NCBI GenBank assembly: GCA_033725935.1
Contig: MU867113.1
Span: 1-64,000 of the forward strand
From: Cladorrhinum sp. PSN259
Taxonomy: Eukaryota > Ascomycota > Sordariomycetes > Sordariales > Podosporaceae
DNA length: 64,000 nt
Direction: 5' to 3'
Each line of letters starts with the position of its first letter. Positions within the stretch are counted from its first letter, which is position 1. Under the pieces are notes generated by a model. That model searched no databases and had not been told where the DNA came from. It was given only the letters and a program-made list of their open reading frames with translations. Position numbers and translations under genes: made by a program. Positions 23,422-34,600 of this stretch are shown piece by piece.

Positions 23422-23856
23422 TCACTTCATACCCTTCTTCTTCAGCGCGGCAATCTTTTTCTCCGTCTCCTCCTTCGCCCGCTTGGCAAGTTCGGCACAC
23501 TTACCAGAGCACCCGCCACAAACACCAGTCTTGGTCTTGATCACCGGCTTTTCTTGGACACTCGAGGTAGTACCACAGAGACCCTCCCCGCCAGAGATGA
23601 TCTCCCTGGTGGCACTATCCCTGTTTTCCAGCTTGTAGTAGATGCATTGCTCCCACTCGGTAGAAATGGGCTGCCACCTCTTGGAGGATTGACCCTGGCC
23701 GCGGAGGCGATAGTACCACCCTTGCTCATCGCTCAGTTTTCCATTGTCCACGACGATGAACTCGGCGTGGTTCCGGAGGTACTTGTGGTGATGGCAGGTC
23801 GGGTCATTGCGGTTTGGGCAGATACAGATGAAGTGGTTGTGGATTAGTTTGCACAT
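23422..23856 (-). CDS. Small cysteine-containing hypothetical protein (144 aa)
   Basis: This is an intact single-exon frame starting MCKLIHNHFICICPN. Eight or so Cys/His residues sit in the first 30 positions (CICPN...TCHHH), a Trp/Tyr-rich centre follows (GWYYRL, WEQCIYY), then VCGGCSGKCAELA and a Lys/Glu-rich coiled-coil tail. Many filamentous fungi have short proteins beginning MCK/MCR with an F-x-C start like this, of unknown role. No signal peptide is evident. The codon pattern and lack of overlap with a better ORF support it, but there is no functional clue. Confidence 0.6.
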   Translation of the reverse strand: MCKLIHNHFICICPNRNDPTCHHHKYLRNHAEFIVVDNGKLSDEQGWYYRLRGQGQSSKRWQPISTEWEQCIYYKLENRDSATREIISGGEGLCGTTSSVQEKPVIKTKTGVCGGCSGKCAELAKRAKEETEKKIAALKKKGMK

Positions 23857-24417
23857 TTTGGGAAAAAGGGTATTTTTGGAGCAGGGGGTTTTTTTTTTAC
23901 TCTAATTTAATTTATATACCCTTGTCCAAGTCCCTTTCTCGAATGTATGTACAAGACCTATCCCGAGATACTTGACCTGGTTTTTTTTTTTTTAATATCT
24001 GCGCTGAGTTTGATGATTGAGAGCGAAAGGATGGGGTAATAATATGGGAAGCAGAACGGCCTTTTTAAATCTTTCTGAATTTCCCTTATTTGTAAAGCCT
24101 AATCTCGAGATGTCCATGTGCACAAAGAGTGGAATGTTCCGACAATGCCATTGTCTTGCAGCGTTTTCTTTGTGATTACTTGGAACAGACCTTAACTAAG
24201 GGAACAATGGAATTGAAACTCAAAGATTGTTCGCCGAGACAAGGAACTGAGGTCAAGATACCTACAAGGCACTTCATAGATAACCCTGCAGTTGGAAATA
24301 TTGAAAGGTTGTTCTGCTTTAAATTAGCCATTGGGGAGGCCGGTGAAGTCTGTTACCGACTTCTAGACTCTGAATACATTTGGCCCAAGCATTTTTTTTT
24401 TTGGCAAATTCTCTGCA
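23857..24417. other. Intergenic
   Basis: Contains T runs near 23889 and 23981. No gene recognised. Confidence 0.4.
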
Positions 24418-26981
24418 TCAGACTGTCCTTACATCTTTGGCTGCTGCACTAGCCCTGAGCCCTTCTGCCCTCCCTCGGCTATCTTCAGCTGGTGGTTCTG
24501 GTGAATGACCAGGCGACTTATTCGCCCAGCTCGGTCGTAGCTGCCGCGCTCGTTTAGCAGATTCCTTGCGACGCTCGGCCCGCCCCTCAATTGAAACAAT
24601 GGTGAGTTTGATCACGGTTAATGCTTTGGAGATATCCAGAGTGTTGTCAAATGAAGATTCTTTTGACATTTTGGAGATACCCAGATTATTGTCATTTGAG
24701 GATTCTTTTGACACTTGGTCACTTGAGTACCTTTGCAAATCCTATTTTCTCTTTTCGTCAGTAGAATGTTCCAGATATGACGTTTGAGAGGTTGATGTAA
24801 CTGCACAGGTAACAAAGATTGGACGTACCGTAGCAAATCGTATGTATTCCCCCGGCCGTTTTGGAGGGATCGATAATAGCTCGAGGCATGTATGAATCTC
24901 GGCCTGAATCGAAATTGAAGGTGCAAATCGGCTTCTGAGAAGAGCTTTATTGCGTCTCTCGTTGCTGATAACTTCATCGTAGAGCTTCTCTCCTTCTGAC
25001 CATTTTGTGAAAGCCTCTGACCACTCCTGCTCCGTCGGGGCCTCGAAAAGATTGTGTTCTATATTTAACAGGAGGTTGATCTGTAGTTCGAGAATTTTTT
25101 GTATAGGCGAGAACACTGCGCGGGACTCCTTGGTAGATAGATACTTGGAACCTATTATACAGTCCTCGAGTTCAACAAGTAAGGCAAGTTTGTTGATGTA
25201 GGCTATCTCGCTCTGGATGAAGTCCTCGATCATCCACGTAGTTCTGTTTGAACTTACGTGCTGTTCCCACCACTGATTGAGTTCGTCTTCGACAGAAGCA
25301 AAGGTGCCCGACGCCAACTGGAGCCGTGAGAGGGTTTGACATGCTCGGAGAACCTGTAACCAAGTTGTTAACGAGAGCACTAAAGTCGGAGGAGCAGTCG
25401 GTGATAGGAAATAGCATGGGATCTATCCAGCCATGGAGTGTCACTGACCTTTAGAATTCCATATTTACCTTGCTCTCCCAAAATGTCTGGGACGGTAAAC
25501 AAATGTTCAATTCCATGAAAATTTGATGCCTTGTCGATTTCTTCCCTTATTGCGCGTCTACTTGTTTCGTGGGGCCAATCCAGCAGGAGCGCCAAGGAGA
25601 ATTCGTGTATCGAACTAAACGCCGTTTTTGCGCCAAGAGCTCCGAGAAGTATTAGGAAGGAGAGCCCATTCCTATCCACGAAGGTATGCTGAAAATTAAG
25701 AAAAGGGTGCCTGGGCGGGGTAAGGTACATGTGCATGTACTGTGACCCAAAGAACTGATTCTTGAGATCAGGGAGCTGAACAAGTAACATCTCCAGCTCT
25801 ATGCAACTTCGCCAAAGGGAGTGTGTAGGAGCCAAAAGAGATATCGGTCCCGCTGACTCAACTGCAATGGAAGTCTCCATCAGGATGGAGTTCCGCTGGC
25901 CCATCGCTCCCCCAAAGTCATAGTGATGGGGATTTTGCAGGTCGTCCGCGTAAATAGGGAGAGCAATAACCGACAGGACGGATATATCTCCCAAGCTAAG
26001 CCCAGAAAAGATTGACCAAGCATTCGTTCGTGCAATGGAGCTCCTGAATGAGAAATCCATGCTATTCCGAGTATTCTGCGCGCGGCGGTAGACTCGAGAA
26101 AGTTCCAGATCCCATTCGAATGGTCTTTGCTGGGGAGGTTGTAATGAAACGGACTTTGCCAGTGCTGCTTCTATGCTATCATCGGGGCCACCTGTAGGTG
26201 TTGCTGTGCGCACACTGACACTGCTGGGGCCAGTCCAGTTTTGGCTGAAGGAGCTGCTGGTTGGGCTGAATATGATGCTGGTCGACTCCCCACTGCTAAT
26301 TGGATTTGGGAGCGGCCAGTCCTCGCGGCCTAATACAGACCCCGGACTCGCGATCGACGCAGAGGTAACACTCTCGGCTATGCTTTCCCTTCGGGTGCTT
26401 CGTGTGATTGTTGATCGAACATCAAAGACATCTTCGAGATTCATGAGGCGGCGAGCAAGGTTCTGGCTGTTTTCCAGAAGCAAATTAACATTGTTTGTGA
26501 GCTGCTGTTGCGATTGTTCAGCCTGAAGATTTGTATCGCTTTGAAGAATACTGAGAATCAAGGACATGGATGATTTGAAAGCTTCCAGTCGAGTGAGCAA
26601 GGCGGTGAGGGCACTTTCCTTTCTAGCCCACCCTAGTCGGGACCTCAGGGCCAACCGTGTGATTGAACCTGGCTCGGCAGCAGGGAGATCGCCCACACAG
26701 GCTTCTAGATCTGAGAAAATGAGTACGCCATCAGTTAGGACAGCAACCACCTGGTCGAGTTGTATAAGAGCGGCTCGTTGACGAGGGATTGATGCGAGAT
26801 TCGTTGTCAGGCTCTGCAACGCTCCGAGAATGATAGTCGTCGACTGCGTCTCGGAATACACCTGGAAGGCAATCTTTGGTGTATCTCGTACAGCTTGCAT
26901 ATATGGGGCGAGAGCTGTATTTACCATAGCGGCTGCCGACACCAAACCTGCGATTGACGAGGCCACGCTGAGAGGGTCCAT
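24418..26981 (-). CDS. STAND-N-terminal domain fused to a Cdc24-like CH/DH (RhoGEF-like) region
   Basis: Three exons on the minus strand give 793 aa: 26981-25449, 25353-24829 and 24741-24418. Both introns (95 nt, GTCAGT...GTTACAG; 87 nt, GTACGT...TACTGACG...AAATAG) are phase 0. Residues 1-120, from MDPLSVASSIAGLVSAAAMV, match the fungal N-terminal domain found on STAND/NLR-like proteins. Around residues 430-540 a helical region (HEFSLALLLDWP, GIEHLFTVPDIL, GKYGILKVLRACQ) resembles the calponin-like part of Cdc24. Exon 2 then reads like the first helices of a Dbl-homology domain (MIEDFIQSEIAYINKL...LELQINLLLNIE). No PH domain follows; the protein ends in a 45-bp coding repeat and a basic tail. 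GEF activity is doubtful because the C-terminal DH helices look incomplete. The start at 26981 is chosen as the N-terminus of the STAND-N domain. Confidence 0.75.
24626..24715 (-). repeat. Two 45-bp tandem coding units in the STAND-N/DH gene
   Basis: Two adjacent 45-bp units (24626-24670 and 24671-24715) encode SKESS-x-DN-x-L-x-ISK twice. The repeat keeps the frame. Confidence 0.85.
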
Positions 26982-28471
26982 CTTGACCCGGTTCTTGATG
27001 TTTGAATGGGTGACGATCGATGCGGGGTAAAAAGATGGAATATTGACGAGGCTCTTTGCGTTGTCAAAAGTCTGATTGCTGCGCCTCACGGCGGCAATGG
27101 CGAATCGAAATCTCACTTGGCTGCATGAGGCAGATTTCAGCTTTTTTGCCCCACCTGCCAGTTATGCTTGAGAAATAACAGTCCAATCACGCAGGAACGA
27201 TTCTGTTGGATATTATGGAGGTCAGTTTCCCGAACTTAACCTTACCCGTTTCGCCCCCCTATTGCCCCTATTCGAGTAAACAAAGGGATTGTCTACACAC
27301 TCCGATGGATCACTTCCACATGACAGTGAACCTCTTCCAGCTCTACCAAGGCTGAATCTTCTCCACTGTTCTCAAACATGACAGCTGAAGCTGCAACAGC
27401 CTGTCTGTTAATTATGCATTTCCTATGACTCCGGTATTTCTTTTATATACCACCATAATCCACCCTGCTCTAACACCTTTTACTTGCATCACCGGAATGT
27501 GGTTTTCGGCCTAATCCAACATACCCCAGCGGTGCGGTTTTTTCTCAATTTTTTCTGTCCCCAACCTCCACTGTAAGCTGCAACAGACAGGCCGCCTTCA
27601 CCATCGGGTTTACCCGGTTTCACACGGCTCATTTGTTAGTGAAGCTAAGCATCAATAAGCATTAAGGTATCATCTACATGACTAACGTCTTTGCACAGAC
27701 CGTATAGACACGTGACCCCACAATCACATGACCACCCTGGTGGGCGCATGGCCCCTATCTCATATTTATTTACATAGCCGTCTACAAAGATTCCGACCCG
27801 GTATCACTCCTACTTCCTACCTGGCCCACTTACCTACATACCGAGTCATTATCGAGCGTAGCGAGGCCGGGGGTTTGGGGGCTGTCCCTATACTAGAGCT
27901 TCGCTTCATGTCTCTCCGCTTGCGCAGCAAAGAATGTCCGCGGAGCGGGTATTTTACATTCTATGCAAAATGATACTTTAGCTGCTTACCTGCGTTCATA
28001 GTTAGCGCTATGTTCCCACAGCGATACTGCGCCTCTACTCAGTACTGTCGCAGCAACCCCCGATTGGATCGGTTAGGCTGCAATTACCCTTTACCATGGC
28101 ATTCGGATCCACTAATACACTCGGATCCCATAATGCGCAAGGCCCTCGTTAAATCAGCATCGTCTTTAGCTGCTTATTTGCATTCGGGATCGCCGGCGCA
28201 GGCTTGTTTTCCTACTTTTTCTATGCCAGCGCATGCAGAGAGTAACGTTTGATCGTGCGATGGTGAGTTTTGCCAAGGCCATAGGGTCGGTTTGTTCAGA
28301 ACAAGAGCAAAATATTCCGAGGCATTGTCTCATATAAAATGCTGCTGCCATGCACTTTTTTTGAAAATCGAAGTTCTGTCCATCATCACTAGACAGCCAA
28401 ACACCAGCCAAACATCATCCCAACACCAGTTATATCCCAGGAGAACTTTACTAGAAAACTACCTCGTCAAC
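26982..28471. other. Divergent intergenic region
   Basis: Upstream regions of the minus-strand fusion gene and the plus-strand secreted peptide. The stretch 27700-28260 has scattered short frames and many C-T differences between similar-looking words, possibly old repeat debris, but no family could be named. Confidence 0.35.
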
Positions 28472-28823
28472 ATGAAGTTCTCTATCCTCGCCTTCGTTGC
28501 CGCCGCTACCACCGGCGCCATGGCCCAGTACACAGCCTGCGGGCACCACCTTGTCAACAGCGGCAGTAAGTTTCCAGCCCTCGGCTCTCTTCTTTCTTTT
28601 TCAGGCTTGCCAGTCAGTTTCTAACATCGTGACAAAAACAGGTTACAGTCAGGCCGACATTGCCTGGGCCGCTTGCGGGAGAACCGACACGTGCGACGGC
28701 AGGGAGTGGAACACTCTTTTCATCTACCGTCCTATTCCTCACGGCCTTCCCTCGATCGAGTCTACGCGATTTTGCGGCAACGGTTGCTACGAGGATGGCG
28801 TGTACGAGGACAAATGCCACTAA
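28472..28823 (+). CDS. Small secreted six-cysteine protein (effector-like)
   Basis: Exons 28472-28565 and 28642-28823 flank a 76-nt phase-1 intron (GTAAGT...AAAACAG) and give 91 aa. The signal peptide is MKFSILAFVAAATTGAMA. The mature part of about 72 residues has six Cys (TAC, AAC, DTC, RFC, NGC, DKC), enough for three disulphides, and ends DKCH. No pfam-type family is recognised. Such spliced, short, Cys-rich secreted proteins are typical of candidate effectors or antimicrobial peptides in filamentous fungi, but neither role is shown. The intron lies just after the first mature Cys block. Confidence 0.75.
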
Positions 28824-30580
28824 GGGCGCCTTCAAACTTGTATCCCTACGGCCGAGTCTTGGGGTTGTTTAAAGACCTAAGCTAGGATGGAGGTCGCGTT
28901 TTTAACTTGACGGGAAAACCCGACAGTGGAACTATGGGAAGGAGTCCAAAGTTAAGGTTTTAGATGTGTTAGCTTTTAGTACATGTATTTAGATTTTAGA
29001 TCCTTTATATACTTTCTATCTACATAATAAAGTCATGGTCAACTAAATTTCGTACACATACTAACTCAGGGTTCACCAAGATTGCCTCTATTATCTACAA
29101 ACACAAATGTGCAAAGGCACCCTCACAGCTTTCTGCTGTCCCAACTGGGGCATCTCTACCTGCCCCAGCTACGAAGGGAGTGCTGCGGTAAGCATTCGTC
29201 GTTTGAGAATCGCTCGCAGTCTCACTGGCAGGCAACGGTTGATGACACTCTTAGTACTAATTACTCAAAAGCCCGTAAGGAGATGGGTGATTTATATGTT
29301 GGGTGTAAGATACAGGAAAAGTAGAAGGAGGGCGAAGAGAAACCCAACTGAATGGTGATGGAGGGGAGAAAGAAGGTTTGGTGGAGGTGACGAATTGGCT
29401 TTTTTAACAGCCGATCCTACCTTTACCACGCAACTTCCTTTAAATGATAAATGCAAAGAATTTTACTTACTTGATAGAAACGTCCCTAGATAACATAAGT
29501 CACCTTGACAACAAAATTCTCACAACTTCGCACAACCATGCGTCAGACCTGGCCATATAAACCCCCAACATGAACGAAATCCAAACCACGTTTCCAAAGG
29601 CAGCAAATTCCTGACCCTTCCAGACTTTATCTCAGCATTCAACCCTCAGCCGCCGCACTTTCTTGGCGTTTATATAGGTATAACACTATAAAGTGCGTAG
29701 TACGCCGCCTTTGTAATAGACTTTAGGTTTCACACGCAGGTAACTAACTTACTTGTAACACCCGAACTTCAGCCACAGAACTTGAAGGTTGAACAAGAGA
29801 GAAACGAACCAATGATTACATAAGTACACTAGGAATGAGAAATTACACACTTGGTTTATCCGATATCTTCTTTTTTCTCTTGTTGGATTCATTTCCCTCT
29901 CCATAGAAGGGGCTTACACTCCGATATTACCTACATGTGGGTAATATGCTTTCATGTACTTTGACATTCGTGCCTGATTTTAAGTAACTGCCACCTGATG
30001 ATGATGATCATGATGACTCCATATATATCCGCATATATATTTGATACGAGCAACCCTATCTGCACAAATTGAGCGATATTACCATCCCGTCAGCATGTCT
30101 CTGATCATGCCAAGCCTCACTTTTGTTACACTACCACGGACGTACAGGTGGCAATGTCCAATCATTACAACGTAAGCTTAGAGATTCTTTTGCCGCCAAG
30201 ACCGTACCAGAATCCTACTTTAACCCCAATCGGATAATTTCTTAATCAGGACTTACACAGGAAGCCCCAGAAAATATGATGATCCAAACTGATCATTACC
30301 ATGTTACCATGGGTCGAACGTAGCAAACAAGTTCCACAAAAGATCATAGTAAATAAACTATTATCATTACACAAGCTGTGTCTCTCAAGAAAGAAACTGT
30401 AAAAACCCAACAAACTCTACCATTCCCATATCTGACAAAAGACAAACCAAAGGTATCATCACGAATCCTTTCCTATCTTCCTGTCTTGCTGTACTCCTTA
30501 ACCCCAATGCCCTGATGCCAGTCATACTCAAATCATATCAATAAAAAAGCATCCCATCCTGTTCTTCATATTCCTGACGT
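28824..30580. other. Intergenic with a possible MCK-type remnant
   Basis: At 29107 (plus) a short frame begins MCKGTLTAFCCPNWG, similar in pattern to the start of the protein at 23422-23856 (MCKLIHNHFICICPN), and is followed by a possible donor GTAAGC at 29190, but no continuing exon was found. From 29400 to 30560 the sequence is AT-rich without genes. Confidence 0.35.
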
Positions 30581-31758
30581 TCATAGCTTCAATAAGCCCC
30601 GTCTCCGTATCCGCCTGATAAGAATAAACGAGACAAGCGACCCCATCATCATCATGAGCGGTAACGTCCAAGCATGTGCCTTGCCAATAGACACGATGAG
30701 TGCGGCGTCATATGAGTGCCACGATGAGCTCCCAAGATGATTGAAGATGGGCGTCGAGACAGGTCCATTCAAGCTGTGCATCTTTGGGTTCTCTCTTGTG
30801 CCTGAGAGGATCTTGAGTTCGGTGCGGTTGGATTGGAAAGCGTGGATGGTTCTAAAGCAAACAGACAATTAGCAATCACTCTTCATTACGCCAGGGCCAG
30901 ATGTCGTGAGTGGGCGGACTTACGAAGCATAATGACACCCTGTACTAAACATAACCGTCGGATAAGGCAACCCAAGCCAATGCCTGTTATACCTCTTCAA
31001 GTTGTCCACCAACTGCCCCACAAACTCATTCCCCTTAGCAGCCATCATGAATCCAATCGAGAATCCAGTCGGATGCGCAGCGGGCGCCACAAACTCGAAC
31101 CTCCTCAGTGGCCCTAGACCCCGTTTACACTGCAGATCCATATCCAATATGACACCTGTTTCCCGTCAGTCAGCTTCACCATTCTTCATAACCGTGAATG
31201 CCTTGCAGGTTGTGTATGCATGTACTCACCTCCATACCGGTACAAAACCATATACCGCAACGCATCAATCCTCTGAATCGGAAACCTGTACCCAAACTTC
31301 CACATGTCCCAAAGTTCAGGGTACTCCCTCCTCACGAACTCGTCCGCGCTCGCGTCGGTCCACATGTAGCTCTTCCAGCCCGGGTGAACATCCAGGCAGC
31401 TCTGGCGCACTTCTATCCACTTTTTGTTGGCTGCCGCCCCATTGCCCAAAGAAATATGATGCAACACCGCAGGCACTTTATCCTCGTACCCTTGGTCTGT
31501 GGCGCTCAGTTGCGAGGTGCTGTAATTCTCAAAGGTGAGGTCGAACCCATCCCTGTCTGGAGAGATGTAGAAGCTTTTTGCGCCCTGCGGCCATTTTACC
31601 GGCAGGGAAGCAAGCGTGTAAAGGTCGTAGAGTACGTGTCGGCAGAGGAAGAGACCCAAAACTGTGGCAGCGCAAAAGAGGGGAAAGCAAATGCGTGGGA
31701 ACCTGGAGGTGATTCGTTGTCGCGACTTGCCGCTGTTGGGCGATCGTATGATGCCCAT
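30581..31758 (-). CDS. Mannosyl phosphorylinositol ceramide synthase-like glycosyltransferase (SUR1/CSH1 type)
   Basis: Three exons on the minus strand give 343 aa: 31758-31230, 31155-30924 and 30851-30581. The introns are 74 nt (GTGAGT...AACAG) and 72 nt (GTAAGT...CTAAT...TTTAG). It has an N-terminal membrane anchor (about residues 24-45) and a Golgi-type lumenal GT32 domain: IPAVLHHISLG-like start, WTDASADEF, FPIQRIDALRYMVLYRYGG, and across intron 1 the catalytic DXD motif as VILDMD (Asp181/Asp183). The end has HLGSSSWHSYDA and a second hydrophobic segment, both hallmarks of the MIPC synthase branch rather than OCH1. The enzyme adds mannose to inositol phosphorylceramide in the Golgi. The intron between GG and VILDMD hides the DXD from a naive ORF reading. 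Confidence 0.85.
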
Positions 31759-32862
31759 TGTAGCTGATCAAAAATCGCAAAATAGTCCACGATGTGATGT
31801 GCGGTCGGTCGTTTTTTTTTGGAGTATAACGATATTTCAACAACGGTTTTTTTGGGGAGTTGGGCAGGAACAAAATGTATGACGCTGGTGGCAGACGATT
31901 ATGGAGGAGAGGGGAACGATGGGCGGTGGGCAGTGGAAAGAGAACGGGGCGGTCGGCACCGCCGGGGAATTTGGTGTCCAAAATTAAACGCGGGTTTGTG
32001 GGTTATTACGTTTGTGGTTGCAAGCCACGCATGATTCAAGATTCCCGAAAGAAATCTCTGGTGGGACGAATGGTGGAACGGGGAAAGCAACCTGAGCAGG
32101 CAGCTGTGGAGTCAGACGAAGGAGAGACAGAAGAGAGGGACCAGGCCAACTCGGTAGGTAGAACAGAAAATCTCGGCGAGCGAATGAGGCAGGGCAGGCA
32201 GGTAGGCTAGCTCGTAAAGTTGCAACTTGAACTCTTGTTGCATCAAGTGGAAGGAGGGAACCAAACGGCTTGGGGATTCCGACGAAAGTCAAGCAAGTAC
32301 ATCATTCTCTTCGTTCGCTCAGGCAAACAAAGAAGGCATACCAAAATGGAACCTCGTATCATCTGGAAAAGGCCGAAGCAGAAAGGCCGGAGGAAGACTC
32401 CTTTACACTGCAGACACTCACTGTGTGGTTACTATATATGCGTGACGTTCTTGTACACACTGTGTAAGCTACTTTGAAGTTCCATTCTCCGCTTCCCCAA
32501 GAGCCGGTTGCAGGGTCCACACACGCAATAGGAAGGGGTTGTCTGGACAAGCTTTCTAAACCCAGCCAGTTGGATGCCAAGTTCGGCTAATCGACCTTGG
32601 CGCGTCCTTTGTGTGACACTTCAGTGGCTTGGTCTGGACCGTAAGAGGCCCTTTGCATAATTATGACATGATTTGGTTGGCCGGTTCTGAAGCTGGTGCA
32701 ACGTTGTGAGGAGAGCAACGGAAAAAAAGAGGAAAGCATTTCTCCTCAGGACTGCTCCCCAGAATGGCATCTCGTAACACTAAACGCACATATAGCCACG
32801 CACAAAATACAAGGGAAATATGGTGACACTAATGATGACAGGTATATTCAAATTGCATTATT
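31759..32862. other. Intergenic
   Basis: Promoter side of the minus-strand mannosyltransferase and 3' side of the PIG-L gene. Short overlapping frames on both strands carry no domain. Confidence 0.4.
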
Positions 32863-34011
32863 TCAAACTGTGCCTGGTTGCTCAGACACATGGGGAAGAC
32901 GCTTGAGGTCGTTGAACCAGACATAACGGCTAAGCACCATGTACAAATTCCTGTCCCAGGTATACTGGCTGCGGTGTGATGCCATTGCGCTTCGCGTCAG
33001 GAGATAGCGGTGCCATGAGTTGGCTGCAAGGGCTCGGTCGCTGGTTTTGGGGTCGGCTTTGGACGCGTGGAACGATAGCGCCTCGATGATGCGCCACGTA
33101 AACCGCAGCGACGTTAGCGGGAGGTCGCCCAGGAATGTGTACTTCCGAATGAGCGAGGTTGTGGTGAGCGAGAAAGCAACAGGTGCCTCTGGGTTGGTGG
33201 CTGCGTAATGCCTGTCCCAGATTATCTTGGTCAGCTGCTTTTCTGTCTCTCACAACTCGTTCTGTTTGCTTACCTGACAGCAGCACTGACTGCCCGGTGG
33301 TTAATGTGCCCGCTGACGCCACCCTCGTCGAACGTGATAATCTGCAACCCATATTTCTCATCAGCTCTGTGGTTGATGCCAAGCACTGCCAAGACAGGGG
33401 TCAGTCTCGGGGAAGAAGTCCCACTCACCGCGTCAGCCTCCCATCTTTTCACGTGTTCGTGAACAAAATTTTCAATGAGATCGGTATTCCACCACTTTTT
33501 CGGGTCATCCTGCAGATCTGGATGGTCGAGTGCAATGCATCGCTGAAAATGAATCCCCAATGCCTGGCATGAACCCTTCAGCTCCTGTGCCCTCGTTTCA
33601 CCCTTTCCGTAATTATTTCCTTGTGAGGACCATCAGCATTCGGTATCCCCAACATTACTTTCCGCTGATCGGCGGCGGTGATGCTGAATTTTGATGATTT
33701 CACAGGGCGGCAAGATTGCCGGGAGCAGACATACCCGTGGACATCACCAGTAAACCCCCTACGGTATTCTTGTTTCGCTCCAGCACACCGAGAATGCTGG
33801 GAGAGAAGAAGAGACACTCATCGTCGGGATGAGCTGTCACAATGAGCAAGTTTTTGGCGTGCAGCAGCTGTGGCGGTAAAATTCGAGCATCACTTCCGAC
33901 GACGTATGCGATGAGGCACTGCAGCACCACCGGAATGACGGCAGCCAGGAGCGCAAGCCGAAGACCAAAACGCAGGATGCGACGAGGTATCTTGCTGAGC
34001 AACTTCATCAT
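32863..34011 (-). CDS. N-acetylglucosaminyl-phosphatidylinositol de-N-acetylase (PIG-L/GPI12-like)
   Basis: Four exons on the minus strand give 294 aa: 34011-33735, 33619-33429, 33341-33274 and 33211-32863, with introns of 115, 87 and 62 nt. The enzyme performs the second step of GPI-anchor synthesis on the ER face, removing acetate from GlcNAc-PI. A transmembrane helix covers about residues 12-38, followed by the zinc-binding TAHPDDECLFF, the GNNYGKGETR block formed exactly across intron 1, ALDHPDLQDDP, and ITFDEGGVSGHINH, the second metal/catalytic motif. The splice joins are well supported because each restores a family motif. The last exon runs past the frame that would otherwise end at 32930 and closes with TGA at 32865-32863. 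Two adjacent Met codons (34011 and 34008) can start it. Confidence 0.9.
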
Positions 34012-34600
34012 CTCAATTTACCAAAAGAAAAGGGGAAGAGAACTGCAGCAGGCAGTGCAGCTCAAGTGCAGGGTGTCGTTGTCACAATAATTGTGGATGA
34101 AGGTTGTCTTAAAAACATGGTCGCTTCCTGAAATTTCATGACACGACATGACTGACCGTCTGCGGAAACCCCCTCTGCCAGATGCTGACCGCAGTAAGTA
34201 CGGGTGCCCATTTGCAGGATACACAGCGCAAGATTGCGGTCCCACACTGTGTACAAGTACTTTGTCTTCGTTGGGTCGACTTTGGTTGCTGGAAAATGTC
34301 GCTGTGCCCCCGCCGCCATCCAGCAATGTTGAGTGGACCCCTTCGTCCCTCAATCTCGCGCTTCTGGGCCTGTGGCTGCCGCAACAGGAGCAAACAAGCA
34401 CAAAGTCGCTGTTGCCCGTTCGCAGGCAGCAACAATCGACTGTACGGAGGCGTCATTTGAACCGTAAAATCTTGAGCATTTAATGCCCTTTCTATGCGGT
34501 GGGGGTAATTATTCGTTTTATTGTCTTCACCATAATTTTTGGATTTACTCCCATCCCTTCATCATTATATATGCGCCCCAGATCTGGGATCTGAGATCAA
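34012..34600. other. Divergent promoter region (PIG-L / sugar transporter)
   Basis: Two housekeeping secretory-pathway genes are transcribed away from this 589-bp stretch. TATATATGCG near 34565 lies just upstream of the transporter ATG. Confidence 0.45.
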
